A DNA stretch of 23,397 bases from Eggerthella sp. CAG:368 (GTDB taxonomy: Bacteria; Actinomycetota; Coriobacteriia; Coriobacteriales; Eggerthellaceae). The stretch is from the NCBI GenBank assembly GCA_000434775.1, contig FR895471.1:14351-37747 (forward strand), read 5' to 3'. Position numbers and translations under genes: made by a program. Position 1 is the stretch's first letter, and every line of letters starts with the position of its first letter. The notes under the pieces are model-generated. The model did no database searches. It was not told where the DNA came from and saw only the letters and a program-made list of their open reading frames with translations. Below are positions 7,978 through 15,848 of this stretch, piece after piece.

Positions 7978-8910
7978 TTATTTATCTTCGTGATGCCAAG
8001 GCTTGCTTTCGCCCTTATTCTCACCAGGAATGCGCACGTTGATTTCCTGATTCTTAACACCAACACGAGCACCCGCAGGAATAGATTCGGTAACAAAGGA
8101 ACTACCCGCAATGATAGCGCCTTCACCCACAACCGTCTCCCCACCCAAAACACTAGCGTTTGAATAGATAGTTACGTTGTCCTCAATGGTTGGATGACGC
8201 TTCTTGCCAGCAAGTTTTTGGCCCGCACGAGTTGAAAGAGCTCCAAGCGTAACGCCCTGATAAATCTTTACATGGTTGCCAATGTTGGTGGTTTCGCCGA
8301 TAACAACACCTGTTGCATGGTCAATAAAGAAGTACTCCCCAACCGTTGCACCAGCATTAATATCAACACCAGTACCACTGTGTGCATACTCGGTCATGAT
8401 ACGTGGAATAAGAGGTACGTTCTGAACATAGAGCTCATGAGCAACGCGATACACGAAGATGGCGAAGAAACCAGGATAGGAGAAGATGATTTCCTCTTTG
8501 CTCTGCGCCGCAGGGTCTCCGTCAAACGCTGCTTGAACATCTTTCAAAAGCATGCTCTGAATTTCGGGAAGGCGAGAAAGGAAGGTGAGCGTTATTTCAT
8601 CGACGCGCTCACATATTTCCTCTTCAGAAAGCGTGCCGCCATCACGAAACATAAGAGCCTCGTAAACTTGCTTGCGTAAAACATTTTCAACACGTGTAAG
8701 CGTTTCGCCAATGAAATACTCGGGATGAGAGCCCATAGGAGCTTCGTCTCCAAAATAACGGGGAAACATCACACGACGCAAGTCACCCAACATACGAGTA
8801 ATTGCTTTTTTGTTTGGAAAATGATGATTAGGATCGGTAAAGAAGATCTCTTCCGCCTGATAGTTGGCAGCAATGCCCTTTACCACATCTTGTAAATTCT
8901 CGTTGAGCAT
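7978..8910 (-). CDS. epsC: Serine O-acetyltransferase, EpsC type
   Basis: It transfers acetyl from acetyl-CoA to L-serine, giving O-acetylserine for cysteine synthesis. The 310-aa protein has a helical N-terminal half of about 165 residues, longer than in enteric CysE, followed by the left-handed beta-helix made of hexapeptide repeats: SGTGVDINAGATVGEYFFID, then HATGVVIGETTNIGNHVKIY and QGVTLGA. The catalytic histidine of the family corresponds to H198 (FIDHATG), and the partner aspartate to D183. The long N-terminal part fits the EpsC group rather than classical CysE. Translation starts at an ATG preceded by AGGAACGAT. The gene stands alone: a strong terminator lies after it and 328 bases separate it from the PBP gene upstream. 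O-acetylserine sulfhydrylase is not in the window. Confidence 0.95.
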   Translation of the reverse strand: MLNENLQDVVKGIAANYQAEEIFFTDPNHHFPNKKAITRMLGDLRRVMFPRYFGDEAPMGSHPEYFIGETLTRVENVLRKQVYEALMFRDGGTLSEEEICERVDEITLTFLSRLPEIQSMLLKDVQAAFDGDPAAQSKEEIIFSYPGFFAIFVYRVAHELYVQNVPLIPRIMTEYAHSGTGVDINAGATVGEYFFIDHATGVVIGETTNIGNHVKIYQGVTLGALSTRAGQKLAGKKRHPTIEDNVTIYSNASVLGGETVVGEGAIIAGSSFVTESIPAGARVGVKNQEINVRIPGENKGESKPWHHEDK

Positions 8911-9238
8911 ATCGTTCCTATCTACGCACTATCCCTAGCAAATCTTAATGAGATTCGGAGAGGCTACCTTCTAGTAATAACAACAGCTTGAAGCCAAAAA
9001 GTCTTCTGTACAGAATACCTATTATCCGATGCTCTGTTAACCCAAGGTTGAAAGGTTTTGAGGTAAACGAAACCGTTTCCATTATAAGAAGCAGCCGTAA
9101 AACCGCAGACGCCCTTTATTGCGTCCTATTCTTATGCGGGTCTGCCCTTATGTGCGTTCCAGCCCAAGCCTTCACTTCTAAAGAATCGCGGCTCACTTCC
9201 CTTGCGAGGGCCTACACCAGTTCAAACAGATTAATGAT
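8911..9238. other. Intergenic region between PBP and serine acetyltransferase genes
   Basis: No gene is supported. A plus-strand open frame through here is low in coding character and continues as the shadow of the PBP tail. On the minus strand it holds the PBP 3' end and the epsC promoter. I see weak dyads only: AATCT-TAATG-AGATT (8941-8955), close to the epsC start, and GAAAC-C-GTTTC (9069-9079). No clear intrinsic terminator follows the PBP gene. Confidence 0.4.
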
Positions 9239-11683
9239 CTATTCTGTCCCTGTTCCCGTTCCAGGATCAGGTGGTGTCGGCGGTTCTGGTTCAGGCCCTG
9301 GTTCTGGCTCTGGCTCCGGTGTAGGAGGAGTTGGAGGCTCAGGTTCTGGTGTAGGGGTAGGGGTTGGAGTTGGCTTAGGCTTAGCCGCTTCTTCCTCGGC
9401 CTTCTTCTTTGCCTCCTCTTCAGCTTTACGCTTTTCTTCCTCTTCCTTCGCCTTCTTCTCTTCATCATCTTTATTTGTTGACGATATATTGGTTAAGCCA
9501 AGGTTGGCATTCGGGAATGTTTTATTGTAAGTTGGATCCGGTGCTTCCATGAACGGAACGATGGCACGATCTTGACACCACTCATTCATAAAGTAACCAA
9601 AGACGCGTGCACCCGAAACGGTAGTAGCAGGCACAACACGATCAGGATCACCAATCCAAATAGCCACCGAAAGCTCAGGGGTGAATCCCGCAAAGTAGCT
9701 ATCCATGTAATTTTCCGAAGTGCCCGTTTTGCCTGCGGCCGGCTGACCAGTATTAATGCGCGCCGCCATACCTGTGCCGCCGTTAATCACACCCTCCATT
9801 ACCTTTCGCGCTGCACAGGCTACTTCAGGAGAGAGTGCTTGTTTACCTTCTGGTGAAGAGGCATCAAGGAGCACGTTTCCTTTTCGATCGAGAATTTGCT
9901 CTATAGCAATGGCATCGTAATGGGTGCCACCGTTTGCAATAGTTGCATAAGCATCCGCCATTTCAAGCGTAGTTACGTCAGAAGTTCCCAATGTCAAGGA
10001 AAGCACTGGATCAAGATTAGAGGTGATACCCATACGGTGTGCTGTATCGCTCACCGCCTGAGGCGTCACTGCTTCGCAAAGACGCGCAAAGCCCGTATTC
10101 GAAGAAATTGCAAAAGCGCTTGCAATGCTTCGAGTTCCATATTCCGCGCCATTAATGTTTTCGATTGGCTTATTGCCTCCAATGGTAACCGTGCTTGAAC
10201 AACTAACGCTTGTATTAGGTGAAATACCTTGCTCAAGAGCCGTTACTAATGTAAACGTTTTGAATGAAGAGCCTGGCTGGCGAGCCTCTTGCGATGCCAA
10301 ATTCCATTGGCGATCATAAAAATCTTTGCCGCCAACCATGGCTTTGATATAACCGGTATTCGGATCAATAGCTGTCATACCAACGCTCAAAGCGCTATTC
10401 ATTTCGCTCTCTGCTCTATCAGCTGCAGCTTCTGCCATTTCCTGCATATCGACATCAAGGGTGGTATAGACCGTTAATCCACCCTTAAATATTTCAGTAG
10501 CCGATAAGTTATAGGAACCTGAAAGAAGTTGATCGCGTACATAACTCGCAAAGTAAGGATACGCCACAAAGCCATCCATAGAAGGTTCAGTAGGGTTAAG
10601 GTTGATTGGCTCAGCCTTGGCAGCCTCTGCCTCTTCTTTGGTAATTACCTTGTTTGACACCATGCGGTCAAGTACCACATTTCGACGCTCAAGGGCATTA
10701 TCGGGATAATATAGAGGGTTGTTATATGAAGGAGACTGTGGAATACCCACCAACATAGCAGCCTCAGCCAAGGTAAGGTCCGAAGCGGATTTGGAATAAT
10801 AGCGCTGTGCCGCAGCTTCAATACCATATGCACCAGCACCGTAATTGATGGTGTTCATGTAGAGCAAAAGAATGTCTTCTTTGCTGTAGAGCTTTTCCAT
10901 CTCTATGGCAAGATATGCTTCGCGAGCCTTTCTCTTATAGGTGATATCGTCCATCTCACCAAGAAGAATGGTGTTACGCACAAGCTGCTGCGTAATAGTA
11001 GAGGCCCCCTCGAGCGTACCACCAAGCATATTGTTAACAACGGCGCGACCCATACCAAGTAAGTCGACGCCGCCATGATCATAGAAGCGTTCGTCTTCTG
11101 TTGCTACCGTGCCCTCTACGGCGTAACGCGAAATCTTATCAATAGAATCGAGTGGTTCGCGATTTTCCAACTGAAAACGCGCTAGAAGCGTAGTGTGATC
11201 ACTTGCATATACTTCGGTTGGCTTGATGGTATTGAAAGCATCAGCATCTGAATAATCAGGAAGATTTTGAAGCCATACCGCAAGAGTAATTGCAATAGCA
11301 ACTGTACCCACAAACAAGCAACCCACAACCGCCATAAGAGCAATATGGAACTTTGAAAAAAGAGGCTTATCGAGGTTTTCTTCAAAGCCCTCTGTCTCTT
11401 GGAAATCTACATCCCCTGATTCGTTATAACCAGTCTCTTCGGTTTTCTGTTTTTTGTTATCAAATTCGCTTTTCATATGCTGAGCTTGCAGTTCTTCGTT
11501 TTCTCCAACATCTTTGGCGGGTTTATCAGCATCATCAAGAGCAGCATCTTTCTGAGAGTCAGAAGATGAAGCAGCGTGCTGTTCTTTTGAAGTATCTTCT
11601 GGCACGCTTTTATCCTTAGAAACATCACTCTTGCTGGACGCAGAATTAGATGCCATGTTATCGTTTTTGTCGGCTTCGCTCAT
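9239..11683 (-). CDS. Class A penicillin-binding protein (bifunctional transglycosylase/transpeptidase)
   Basis: It polymerises lipid II and cross-links peptidoglycan at the outer face of the membrane. In the 814 residues: an acidic, low-complexity cytoplasmic region (1-110); one membrane anchor (about 111-138); a GT51 glycosyltransferase domain with TEDERFYDHGG (catalytic glutamate near 196) and GGTLEGASTITQQLVRN; and a transpeptidase domain with SxxK at S472 (GSSFK), SxN at S527-N529 (SSNT) and KTGT at 652-655. After it come a Lys/Glu helix (about 738-768) and a Pro/Thr/Glu/Gly tail (769-814). All catalytic motifs are intact. The start is secure, with AGGAGGGG four bases before the ATG. It appears to be transcribed alone or after merR, 166 bases upstream on the same strand. 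Confidence 0.96.
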   Translation of the reverse strand: MSEADKNDNMASNSASSKSDVSKDKSVPEDTSKEQHAASSSDSQKDAALDDADKPAKDVGENEELQAQHMKSEFDNKKQKTEETGYNESGDVDFQETEGFEENLDKPLFSKFHIALMAVVGCLFVGTVAIAITLAVWLQNLPDYSDADAFNTIKPTEVYASDHTTLLARFQLENREPLDSIDKISRYAVEGTVATEDERFYDHGGVDLLGMGRAVVNNMLGGTLEGASTITQQLVRNTILLGEMDDITYKRKAREAYLAIEMEKLYSKEDILLLYMNTINYGAGAYGIEAAAQRYYSKSASDLTLAEAAMLVGIPQSPSYNNPLYYPDNALERRNVVLDRMVSNKVITKEEAEAAKAEPINLNPTEPSMDGFVAYPYFASYVRDQLLSGSYNLSATEIFKGGLTVYTTLDVDMQEMAEAAADRAESEMNSALSVGMTAIDPNTGYIKAMVGGKDFYDRQWNLASQEARQPGSSFKTFTLVTALEQGISPNTSVSCSSTVTIGGNKPIENINGAEYGTRSIASAFAISSNTGFARLCEAVTPQAVSDTAHRMGITSNLDPVLSLTLGTSDVTTLEMADAYATIANGGTHYDAIAIEQILDRKGNVLLDASSPEGKQALSPEVACAARKVMEGVINGGTGMAARINTGQPAAGKTGTSENYMDSYFAGFTPELSVAIWIGDPDRVVPATTVSGARVFGYFMNEWCQDRAIVPFMEAPDPTYNKTFPNANLGLTNISSTNKDDEEKKAKEEEEKRKAEEEAKKKAEEEAAKPKPTPTPTPTPEPEPPTPPTPEPEPEPGPEPEPPTPPDPGTGTGTE

Positions 11684-11734
11684 TAACCCCTCCTGGTCAA
11701 AAACGCCCGGCTCAACGCAAGTTTAGCCCCGTGA

Positions 11735-11750
11735 AAACATATTTATGTTT
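11735..11750. promoter_or_regulatory. 16-bp palindrome upstream of the PBP gene
   Basis: AAACATA-TT-TATGTTT is a perfect dyad (7-bp arms, 2-base centre), 52 bases before the PBP start codon. A possible -10 TACAAT lies just upstream on the minus strand. Position and symmetry suit an operator near the transcription start. Confidence 0.35.
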
Positions 11751-11849
11751 AAAGGAAACACTATTTTTGCTATTGTACCCCGACTATTAGGCAAAACTTG
11801 CCAACATTACTCTTTGATTTGATGCTTGCAGTGTTTTTTAGACTTGAGG

Positions 11850-12848
11850 CTATTTACTACAACCAATCCAAACACGATAACAATCTTTCTGTCCATTAAA
11901 ATCTGCCGAAACCAAAAAGTGCGCGATGGCATAAAGCGGATTATAACCAGCCTTTTTAGCCGCTTCGAAGAGTGGTGCTGTGCGCACGTGAACCTTTTTG
12001 CCGTATTCACTAAACGCTACCCCTTCAAAAAACCTCACCCCTTTTTCGATTTCCGAAGCTCGATCCCACAACACAAGGGGGGCCTGATCACTGGTTTGAT
12101 GCTCTAGGAGGTCTTGAGTTTTTACCAAAGCTCGTGACTGGACGAGCTTTTTTCTGCTGTCTGCTCCTACACTCCTTGCGTTTTTGTTTTCGCCCCCCTC
12201 TTTCTTGTCTCCAGTTTCTTTATGCGCTCCCTTTTTCTGTATGCCCACAATCCCCGTTTTCTCATTTATCTTTACAGGAACATCGTCTTCCTGGCTTTTA
12301 GCGTCCTCATCCGCCTCGGAGCCTTTCGGATAATCCACGTAAGATTCGATCATTTCGTCGGGATTTTTCGCATCTATAAAGAGAGCGTAGCGCTGCATAT
12401 CACGCACAAGAATTTTGCGTTGCCATTGAGATTCTGGATTGTAGGCATTAAGCCTTGTAATAATAGGTACCGCTTCTCGCACGCCATTCCGTATAAGATC
12501 AAGAGCATGTTTACTCAACGCCCTTTGATACTTCAATCGCCTAAGCGCTCGTTCCAAACGCGTGATTTCATCTTGAAACTTTTCAGTAGTTATATCGAAC
12601 GCCGTTATTACATCCTCTAAAGAGCGCGACTTCATTTTCTCGAGCTGCCTAATCGAAACGCCCATTTTACGATAGAAGGCAATGTTGCTCGCCTCAAACA
12701 GAGCATGCAAAGAATAAGCACGATAGTTACTATCGGGCAAACGGTGTGAATGAATGAGCCCTAACTCTTCCCAATAGCGCAATGTTGAAGCAGGAATATT
12801 AAGGAGTTCCGACGCTTCTTTAATAGTGCATTCCGCCTCTTGTCTCAT
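11850..12848 (-). CDS. MerR-family transcriptional regulator with long linker and unrecognised C-terminal domain
   Basis: A DNA-binding regulator. Near the N-terminus is the MerR winged HTH (TIKEASELLNIPASTLRYWE, then GLIHSHRLPDSNYRAYS), followed by the usual dimerisation helix (about residues 84-115). After that come a segment with RDMQRYALFIDAKNPDEM, a highly charged low-complexity linker (about 175-240) and an 80-residue C-terminal module ending YRVWIGC. The last part probably senses the ligand, but I cannot name it. At 332 aa it is longer than most MerR proteins. A GTG at 12860 is in frame, but GGGGTG sits 9 bases before the ATG at 12848, which I prefer. It is divergent from a MATE pump across a 33-bp palindrome, suggesting control of the pump and itself. 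A terminator-like hairpin lies antisense within the gene. Confidence 0.85.
   Translation of the reverse strand: MRQEAECTIKEASELLNIPASTLRYWEELGLIHSHRLPDSNYRAYSLHALFEASNIAFYRKMGVSIRQLEKMKSRSLEDVITAFDITTEKFQDEITRLERALRRLKYQRALSKHALDLIRNGVREAVPIITRLNAYNPESQWQRKILVRDMQRYALFIDAKNPDEMIESYVDYPKGSEADEDAKSQEDDVPVKINEKTGIVGIQKKGAHKETGDKKEGGENKNARSVGADSRKKLVQSRALVKTQDLLEHQTSDQAPLVLWDRASEIEKGVRFFEGVAFSEYGKKVHVRTAPLFEAAKKAGYNPLYAIAHFLVSADFNGQKDCYRVWIGCSK
12127..12153 (+). terminator. Terminator-like hairpin antisense to the merR gene
   Basis: On the plus strand AAAGCTCGT-GACTGG-ACGAGCTTT forms a 9-bp perfect stem followed by further T residues, the form of a rho-independent terminator. It lies inside the coding sequence of the minus-strand regulator, in its linker region. 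It would stop any antisense transcript from the right-hand end of the PBP gene. It may be a chance product of the coding sequence. Confidence 0.4.
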
Positions 12849-12878
12849 CTTTTCCAACACCCCAATTCAGCAATTTGT

Positions 12879-12903
12879 GAACATTTGATGAAGTAACATG
12901 TTC
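12879..12903. promoter_or_regulatory. Second dyad in the merR-MATE spacer
   Basis: GAACAT (12879-12884) and ATGTTC (12898-12903) are inverted with a 13-base gap, on the merR side of the 33-bp palindrome. It could be a further binding site or the merR leader hairpin. Only the symmetry is seen. Confidence 0.3.
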
Positions 12904-12905
12904 GC

Positions 12906-12938
12906 CTCTAAACATTCAAGTTACTTGAAAGTTTAGAG
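12906..12938. promoter_or_regulatory. 33-bp near-perfect palindrome, likely operator for merR and MATE
   Basis: Arms CTCTAAACATTCAAG (12906-12920) and CTTGAAAGTTTAGAG (12924-12938) are complementary at 14 of 15 positions around a TTA centre. It occupies the middle of the 153-bp spacer between the divergent merR and MATE genes, 58 bases from the regulator start and 64 from the pump start. A binding site for the adjacent MerR-type dimer is the natural reading. Confidence 0.7.
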
Positions 12939-13001
12939 TAACTTCGCGCTTGAGAAAAGAACAAGTAACGCAACGCTAAAAAGACCAGTAAAGGAGAAGA
13001 A

Positions 13002-14372
13002 ATGATTGAGCGTTCGATGGTTAAATCTTACTTACACTACGTTGTTCCTGCAACCATCGCTTTCACTCTTACCTGCATCTATTCTATTGTTGACGGTATC
13101 TTCGTTGGCAACATTGTTGGAGACGCAGGCCTTGCTGGCATTAATGTTGCTTATCCTCTATACGCGCTGGTTCTTGCAACGGGAACGGGTATTGGCATGG
13201 GCGGCGCGGTTATCTCCTCTATCCGAGAAGGATCAGGAAATCGCGAGGGAGCGCGCCACGCAACCGGTCATACCATTTTGATGCTTCTGATCTTTTCTAT
13301 TCCTGTTACCTTATTACTTCTTTTTTTCGCATGTCCCCTTTGTGCAGTTTTAGGCGGAGCAGGAGAAACACTCAATCAAGCCGTTTTGTATCTTTCCGTA
13401 TTATCTTTAGCAGCACCTTTACAGGTAATGATTGTTGGCTGTCTTCCTTTAATCCGCAATCATGGACATGTGAAATACGCCATGGTAGCCTCGGTCGTTT
13501 CCGGTGTTATCAATGTAATATTTGACTATGTATTTGTTGTTGCTCTTAATTGGGGAACTATGGGTGCAGGTGCCGCCACTGCCTTGGCTCAGTGCTGCAG
13601 CTTTCTTTTAATTGCAGCGTTCTTCTTGCGCAAAAACGAACGCTTAGGCCTTCGTCATTTCAAACCCAACACTGAACTTTTCGCCCATTCCTTAAAACTT
13701 GGATTAGCACCTTTCGGCTTAACGCTTTTACCCGAAATCACCGTTGTTACACTTAATGTAAGTGCTCTTATCTACGGAGGAGAAACTGCCGTAGCTGCCT
13801 ATGCGGTTATCTCTTATGTTGCTTACGTGATTCAAATGCTCATTCAAGGCGTTGCTGATGGCAGCCAGCCGCTCGTAAGCCAGTGCTACGGCGCAGGCAA
13901 ACTGAAACTCGTCCAAAAAATTCGCAACACCAATTTTGTTGTAGCAATTTCGATTGGGCTTATTGGGTTAGGTGTTATGACCGCTCTGCGCTACCAAATC
14001 CCAAGCTGGTTTGGCGCCTCTGAAGCAGCAACTGAAATTGTCGCCTTCGCTCTTCCTGTCATTGCATTCGCCTACATGTTCTTCGGTTTAACCCACGTAA
14101 GCACTTCATACTTTTACGCAACCGACGACGCACGAGGTTCAAGTTTGTTGGTCTACGGAGAAGCGGCTCTGGTTGTTTTATACACCTGCGGTCTTGGTTT
14201 TGTTTATGGACTCACGGGAGTTTGGGGCGCTACCGGAATGACACAGATTACCCTTGCGTTTGTTGCTGCTGTTCTATTACGCAGACATTCCCACAAACGC
14301 CTTGGATTAACCTCGGTGCACAAAGGACATAAAGCTGCCGCACATCGTCATATCGCTGCGGCAGGAAGATAA
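13002..14372 (+). CDS. MATE-family multidrug efflux transporter
   Basis: A 12-helix inner-membrane antiporter that exports cationic drugs or metabolites in exchange for Na+ or H+. The 456-aa product shows the two MATE halves: MVKSYLHYVVPATIAFTLTC and VDGIFVGNIVGDAGLAGINV at the N-terminus, and GVADGSQPLVSQCYGAGKL at the start of helix 8. It resembles the MepA-like branch. The start is clear (AAAGGAGA before ATG). The last 32 residues form a basic, histidine-rich cytoplasmic tail with six His. Divergent orientation from a MerR-type regulator over a shared palindrome suggests inducible expression. The substrate is unknown. Confidence 0.93.
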   Translation: MIERSMVKSYLHYVVPATIAFTLTCIYSIVDGIFVGNIVGDAGLAGINVAYPLYALVLATGTGIGMGGAVISSIREGSGNREGARHATGHTILMLLIFSIPVTLLLLFFACPLCAVLGGAGETLNQAVLYLSVLSLAAPLQVMIVGCLPLIRNHGHVKYAMVASVVSGVINVIFDYVFVVALNWGTMGAGAATALAQCCSFLLIAAFFLRKNERLGLRHFKPNTELFAHSLKLGLAPFGLTLLPEITVVTLNVSALIYGGETAVAAYAVISYVAYVIQMLIQGVADGSQPLVSQCYGAGKLKLVQKIRNTNFVVAISIGLIGLGVMTALRYQIPSWFGASEAATEIVAFALPVIAFAYMFFGLTHVSTSYFYATDDARGSSLLVYGEAALVVLYTCGLGFVYGLTGVWGATGMTQITLAFVAAVLLRRHSHKRLGLTSVHKGHKAAAHRHIAAAGR

Positions 14373-14383
14373 CGCTACCACAT

Positions 14384-14479
14384 AAAGCATCCTTACAAAA
14401 AAGTGAGATGCGCAAAGACGACTGCAGTAAAAACGGCATAGAAGAGCAAACCGCGGAAGAGAATAACTTACTCTTCCGC
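14384..14479. terminator. Hairpins between convergent MATE and amidohydrolase genes
   Basis: A hairpin with arms GCATC-(C)-TTAC and GTGAGATGC (near 14384-14412) and a 9-bp perfect one, GCGGAAGAG / CTCTTCCGC (14453-14461 and 14471-14479), lie between the genes. The second overlaps the last codons of the amidohydrolase. Neither has a good T-run, so termination here is tentative. Confidence 0.35.
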
Positions 14480-15682
14480 CAGGAAATCAAACGCATATTG
14501 CGCAGCAGCCATTGAGCCTTTAATCAAAACACTTTCGTCAACATTGTAAAAGCAGCTATGTTGGGGGTATTCTGCTCCCACCTCAGGGTTTCTTCCGCCA
14601 ATAAAAACAAATACACCAGGAACAAGTCGTAAGTATTCGGAAAAATCCTCACCTGAAAGCGTTCCTTCATATTCAATAAGCACGTCTTCGCCCAATATTC
14701 GCTTAATAGATTCCTGAGCTCGCAAGGCACATGCCTTATCGTTAATGAGAGCTGCATTGCCGGGAGTCCATTCAAACGTAGCTTTCGCCCCAAAGGTATT
14801 AGCAATGAAATTCACCATACGCTCCATTTTCCCCGCCAAAGAATCACGAAGCTTAGGATTAAAAGAACGAACAGTACCCGTTAAGTAAGCAGAACCCGCC
14901 ATAACATTGCGGGCAACACCTGCGTGGAACTCGCCAATTGTTAAAACAACTGGTTCGAATGGCGAAACATCACGGCTTACAACTGCCTGCAAAGCCTCAA
15001 TCATAGAAGCGCCAACAACAATAGCATCAACGCCTTTATGGGGCATAGCACCATGAGCGCTCGCGCCACTAATATCAACCCTAAACCAGTCAGTGTTAGC
15101 CATACGATGCCCCACATCCGCAGAAATCTTTCCCGCAGGAACCTCACTCCAAATATGCGCACCATAGATGGTTTCAACGCCATCAAGAGCACCTGCTTTG
15201 ATCATCTTGCGAGAGCCAATTGATATCTCTTCGGCAGGCTGAAAAATTACACGAACTTCGCCCTGAAGTTCTGAACGATACGCATGCAAGATTCTGATGG
15301 CACCCAACATCATAGCCATATGGCAATCGTGCCCGCAGGCGTGCATTACCCCTTCATTCTGCGAAGCATACTCCACCTTCGTGAGCTCATTAACCGGCAA
15401 GGCGTCAATATCAGAACGAAGAGCAATACAATGATGCGGTTTCCCGTTCTCATCGTAAGCGTTGGGCGCTTCGCCTTTAATAGTAACGATAAGCCCCGTT
15501 TCGTAGGGACGAACATATGAGACACCAATTTCATCGAGTGCCGCAGCGAGAGCATCAGAAGTTTTAACCTCATGCATACTGAGCTCAGGATGCGCATGAA
15601 AATAACGGCGTTTCCCAATAACATAAGGTTCAATTTCTTCAGCCATGGCACGAATACGGCTGGTAATAGCAGACTTTGTCAT
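14468..15682 (-). CDS. M20-family amidohydrolase (N-acyl amino acid / hippurate hydrolase type)
   Basis: A cytoplasmic metal-dependent hydrolase that cleaves N-acyl amino acids or related amides; the exact substrate is unknown. Metal-site motifs of the M20D/amidohydrolase group are all present: ACGHDCHMAM (C116, H118), QPAEE (E151, E152), GAHIW (H176) and the late histidine in PQHSCFYN (H375). The dimerisation or lid domain (SGASAHGAMPHKGVDAIVVG) is also there. At 404 aa the length is normal. A TTG-type start at 15700 is in frame, but that region is the ribosome site itself (GAGGAGAT), so the ATG at 15682 is the start. It is divergent from the single-domain usp gene. No transporter or partner gene is next to it, so the pathway cannot be inferred. 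Confidence 0.93.
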   Translation of the reverse strand: MTKSAITSRIRAMAEEIEPYVIGKRRYFHAHPELSMHEVKTSDALAAALDEIGVSYVRPYETGLIVTIKGEAPNAYDENGKPHHCIALRSDIDALPVNELTKVEYASQNEGVMHACGHDCHMAMMLGAIRILHAYRSELQGEVRVIFQPAEEISIGSRKMIKAGALDGVETIYGAHIWSEVPAGKISADVGHRMANTDWFRVDISGASAHGAMPHKGVDAIVVGASMIEALQAVVSRDVSPFEPVVLTIGEFHAGVARNVMAGSAYLTGTVRSFNPKLRDSLAGKMERMVNFIANTFGAKATFEWTPGNAALINDKACALRAQESIKRILGEDVLIEYEGTLSGEDFSEYLRLVPGVFVFIGGRNPEVGAEYPQHSCFYNVDESVLIKGSMAAAQYAFDFLAEE

Positions 15683-15777
15683 TGTTATCAATCTCCTCAA
15701 GTCGGCAAGGATCCGACTAAAAAAAGTATATCAAAGCCAACAACAAGAACAACTCATCAAGCAGCAGTAATAACCTC

Positions 15778-15848
15778 TATAATGAAAGATGAAGATGCTC
15801 TTGCAGGAGGGTTGATGCAGGAGCTTCATATTCAAGGAGGAGGATCTT
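15778..15848 (+). promoter_or_regulatory. Promoter and double ribosome-binding region of the usp gene
   Basis: A consensus -10 TATAAT lies at 15778-15783 with no good -35. Two strong Shine-Dalgarno sequences follow: AGGAGG (15806-15811) just before an ATG at 15815, and AAGGAGGAGG before the true start at 15849. The first ATG opens an 84-codon frame that overlaps the usp gene out of phase, to 16066. Confidence 0.5.

Noticed and set aside
8988..9530. Plus-strand 180-aa frame with a Gly/Ser-rich repeat
   Set aside because: Its repetitive part is the reverse strand of the PBP Pro/Glu tail, it has no ribosome site, and its first part looks non-coding.
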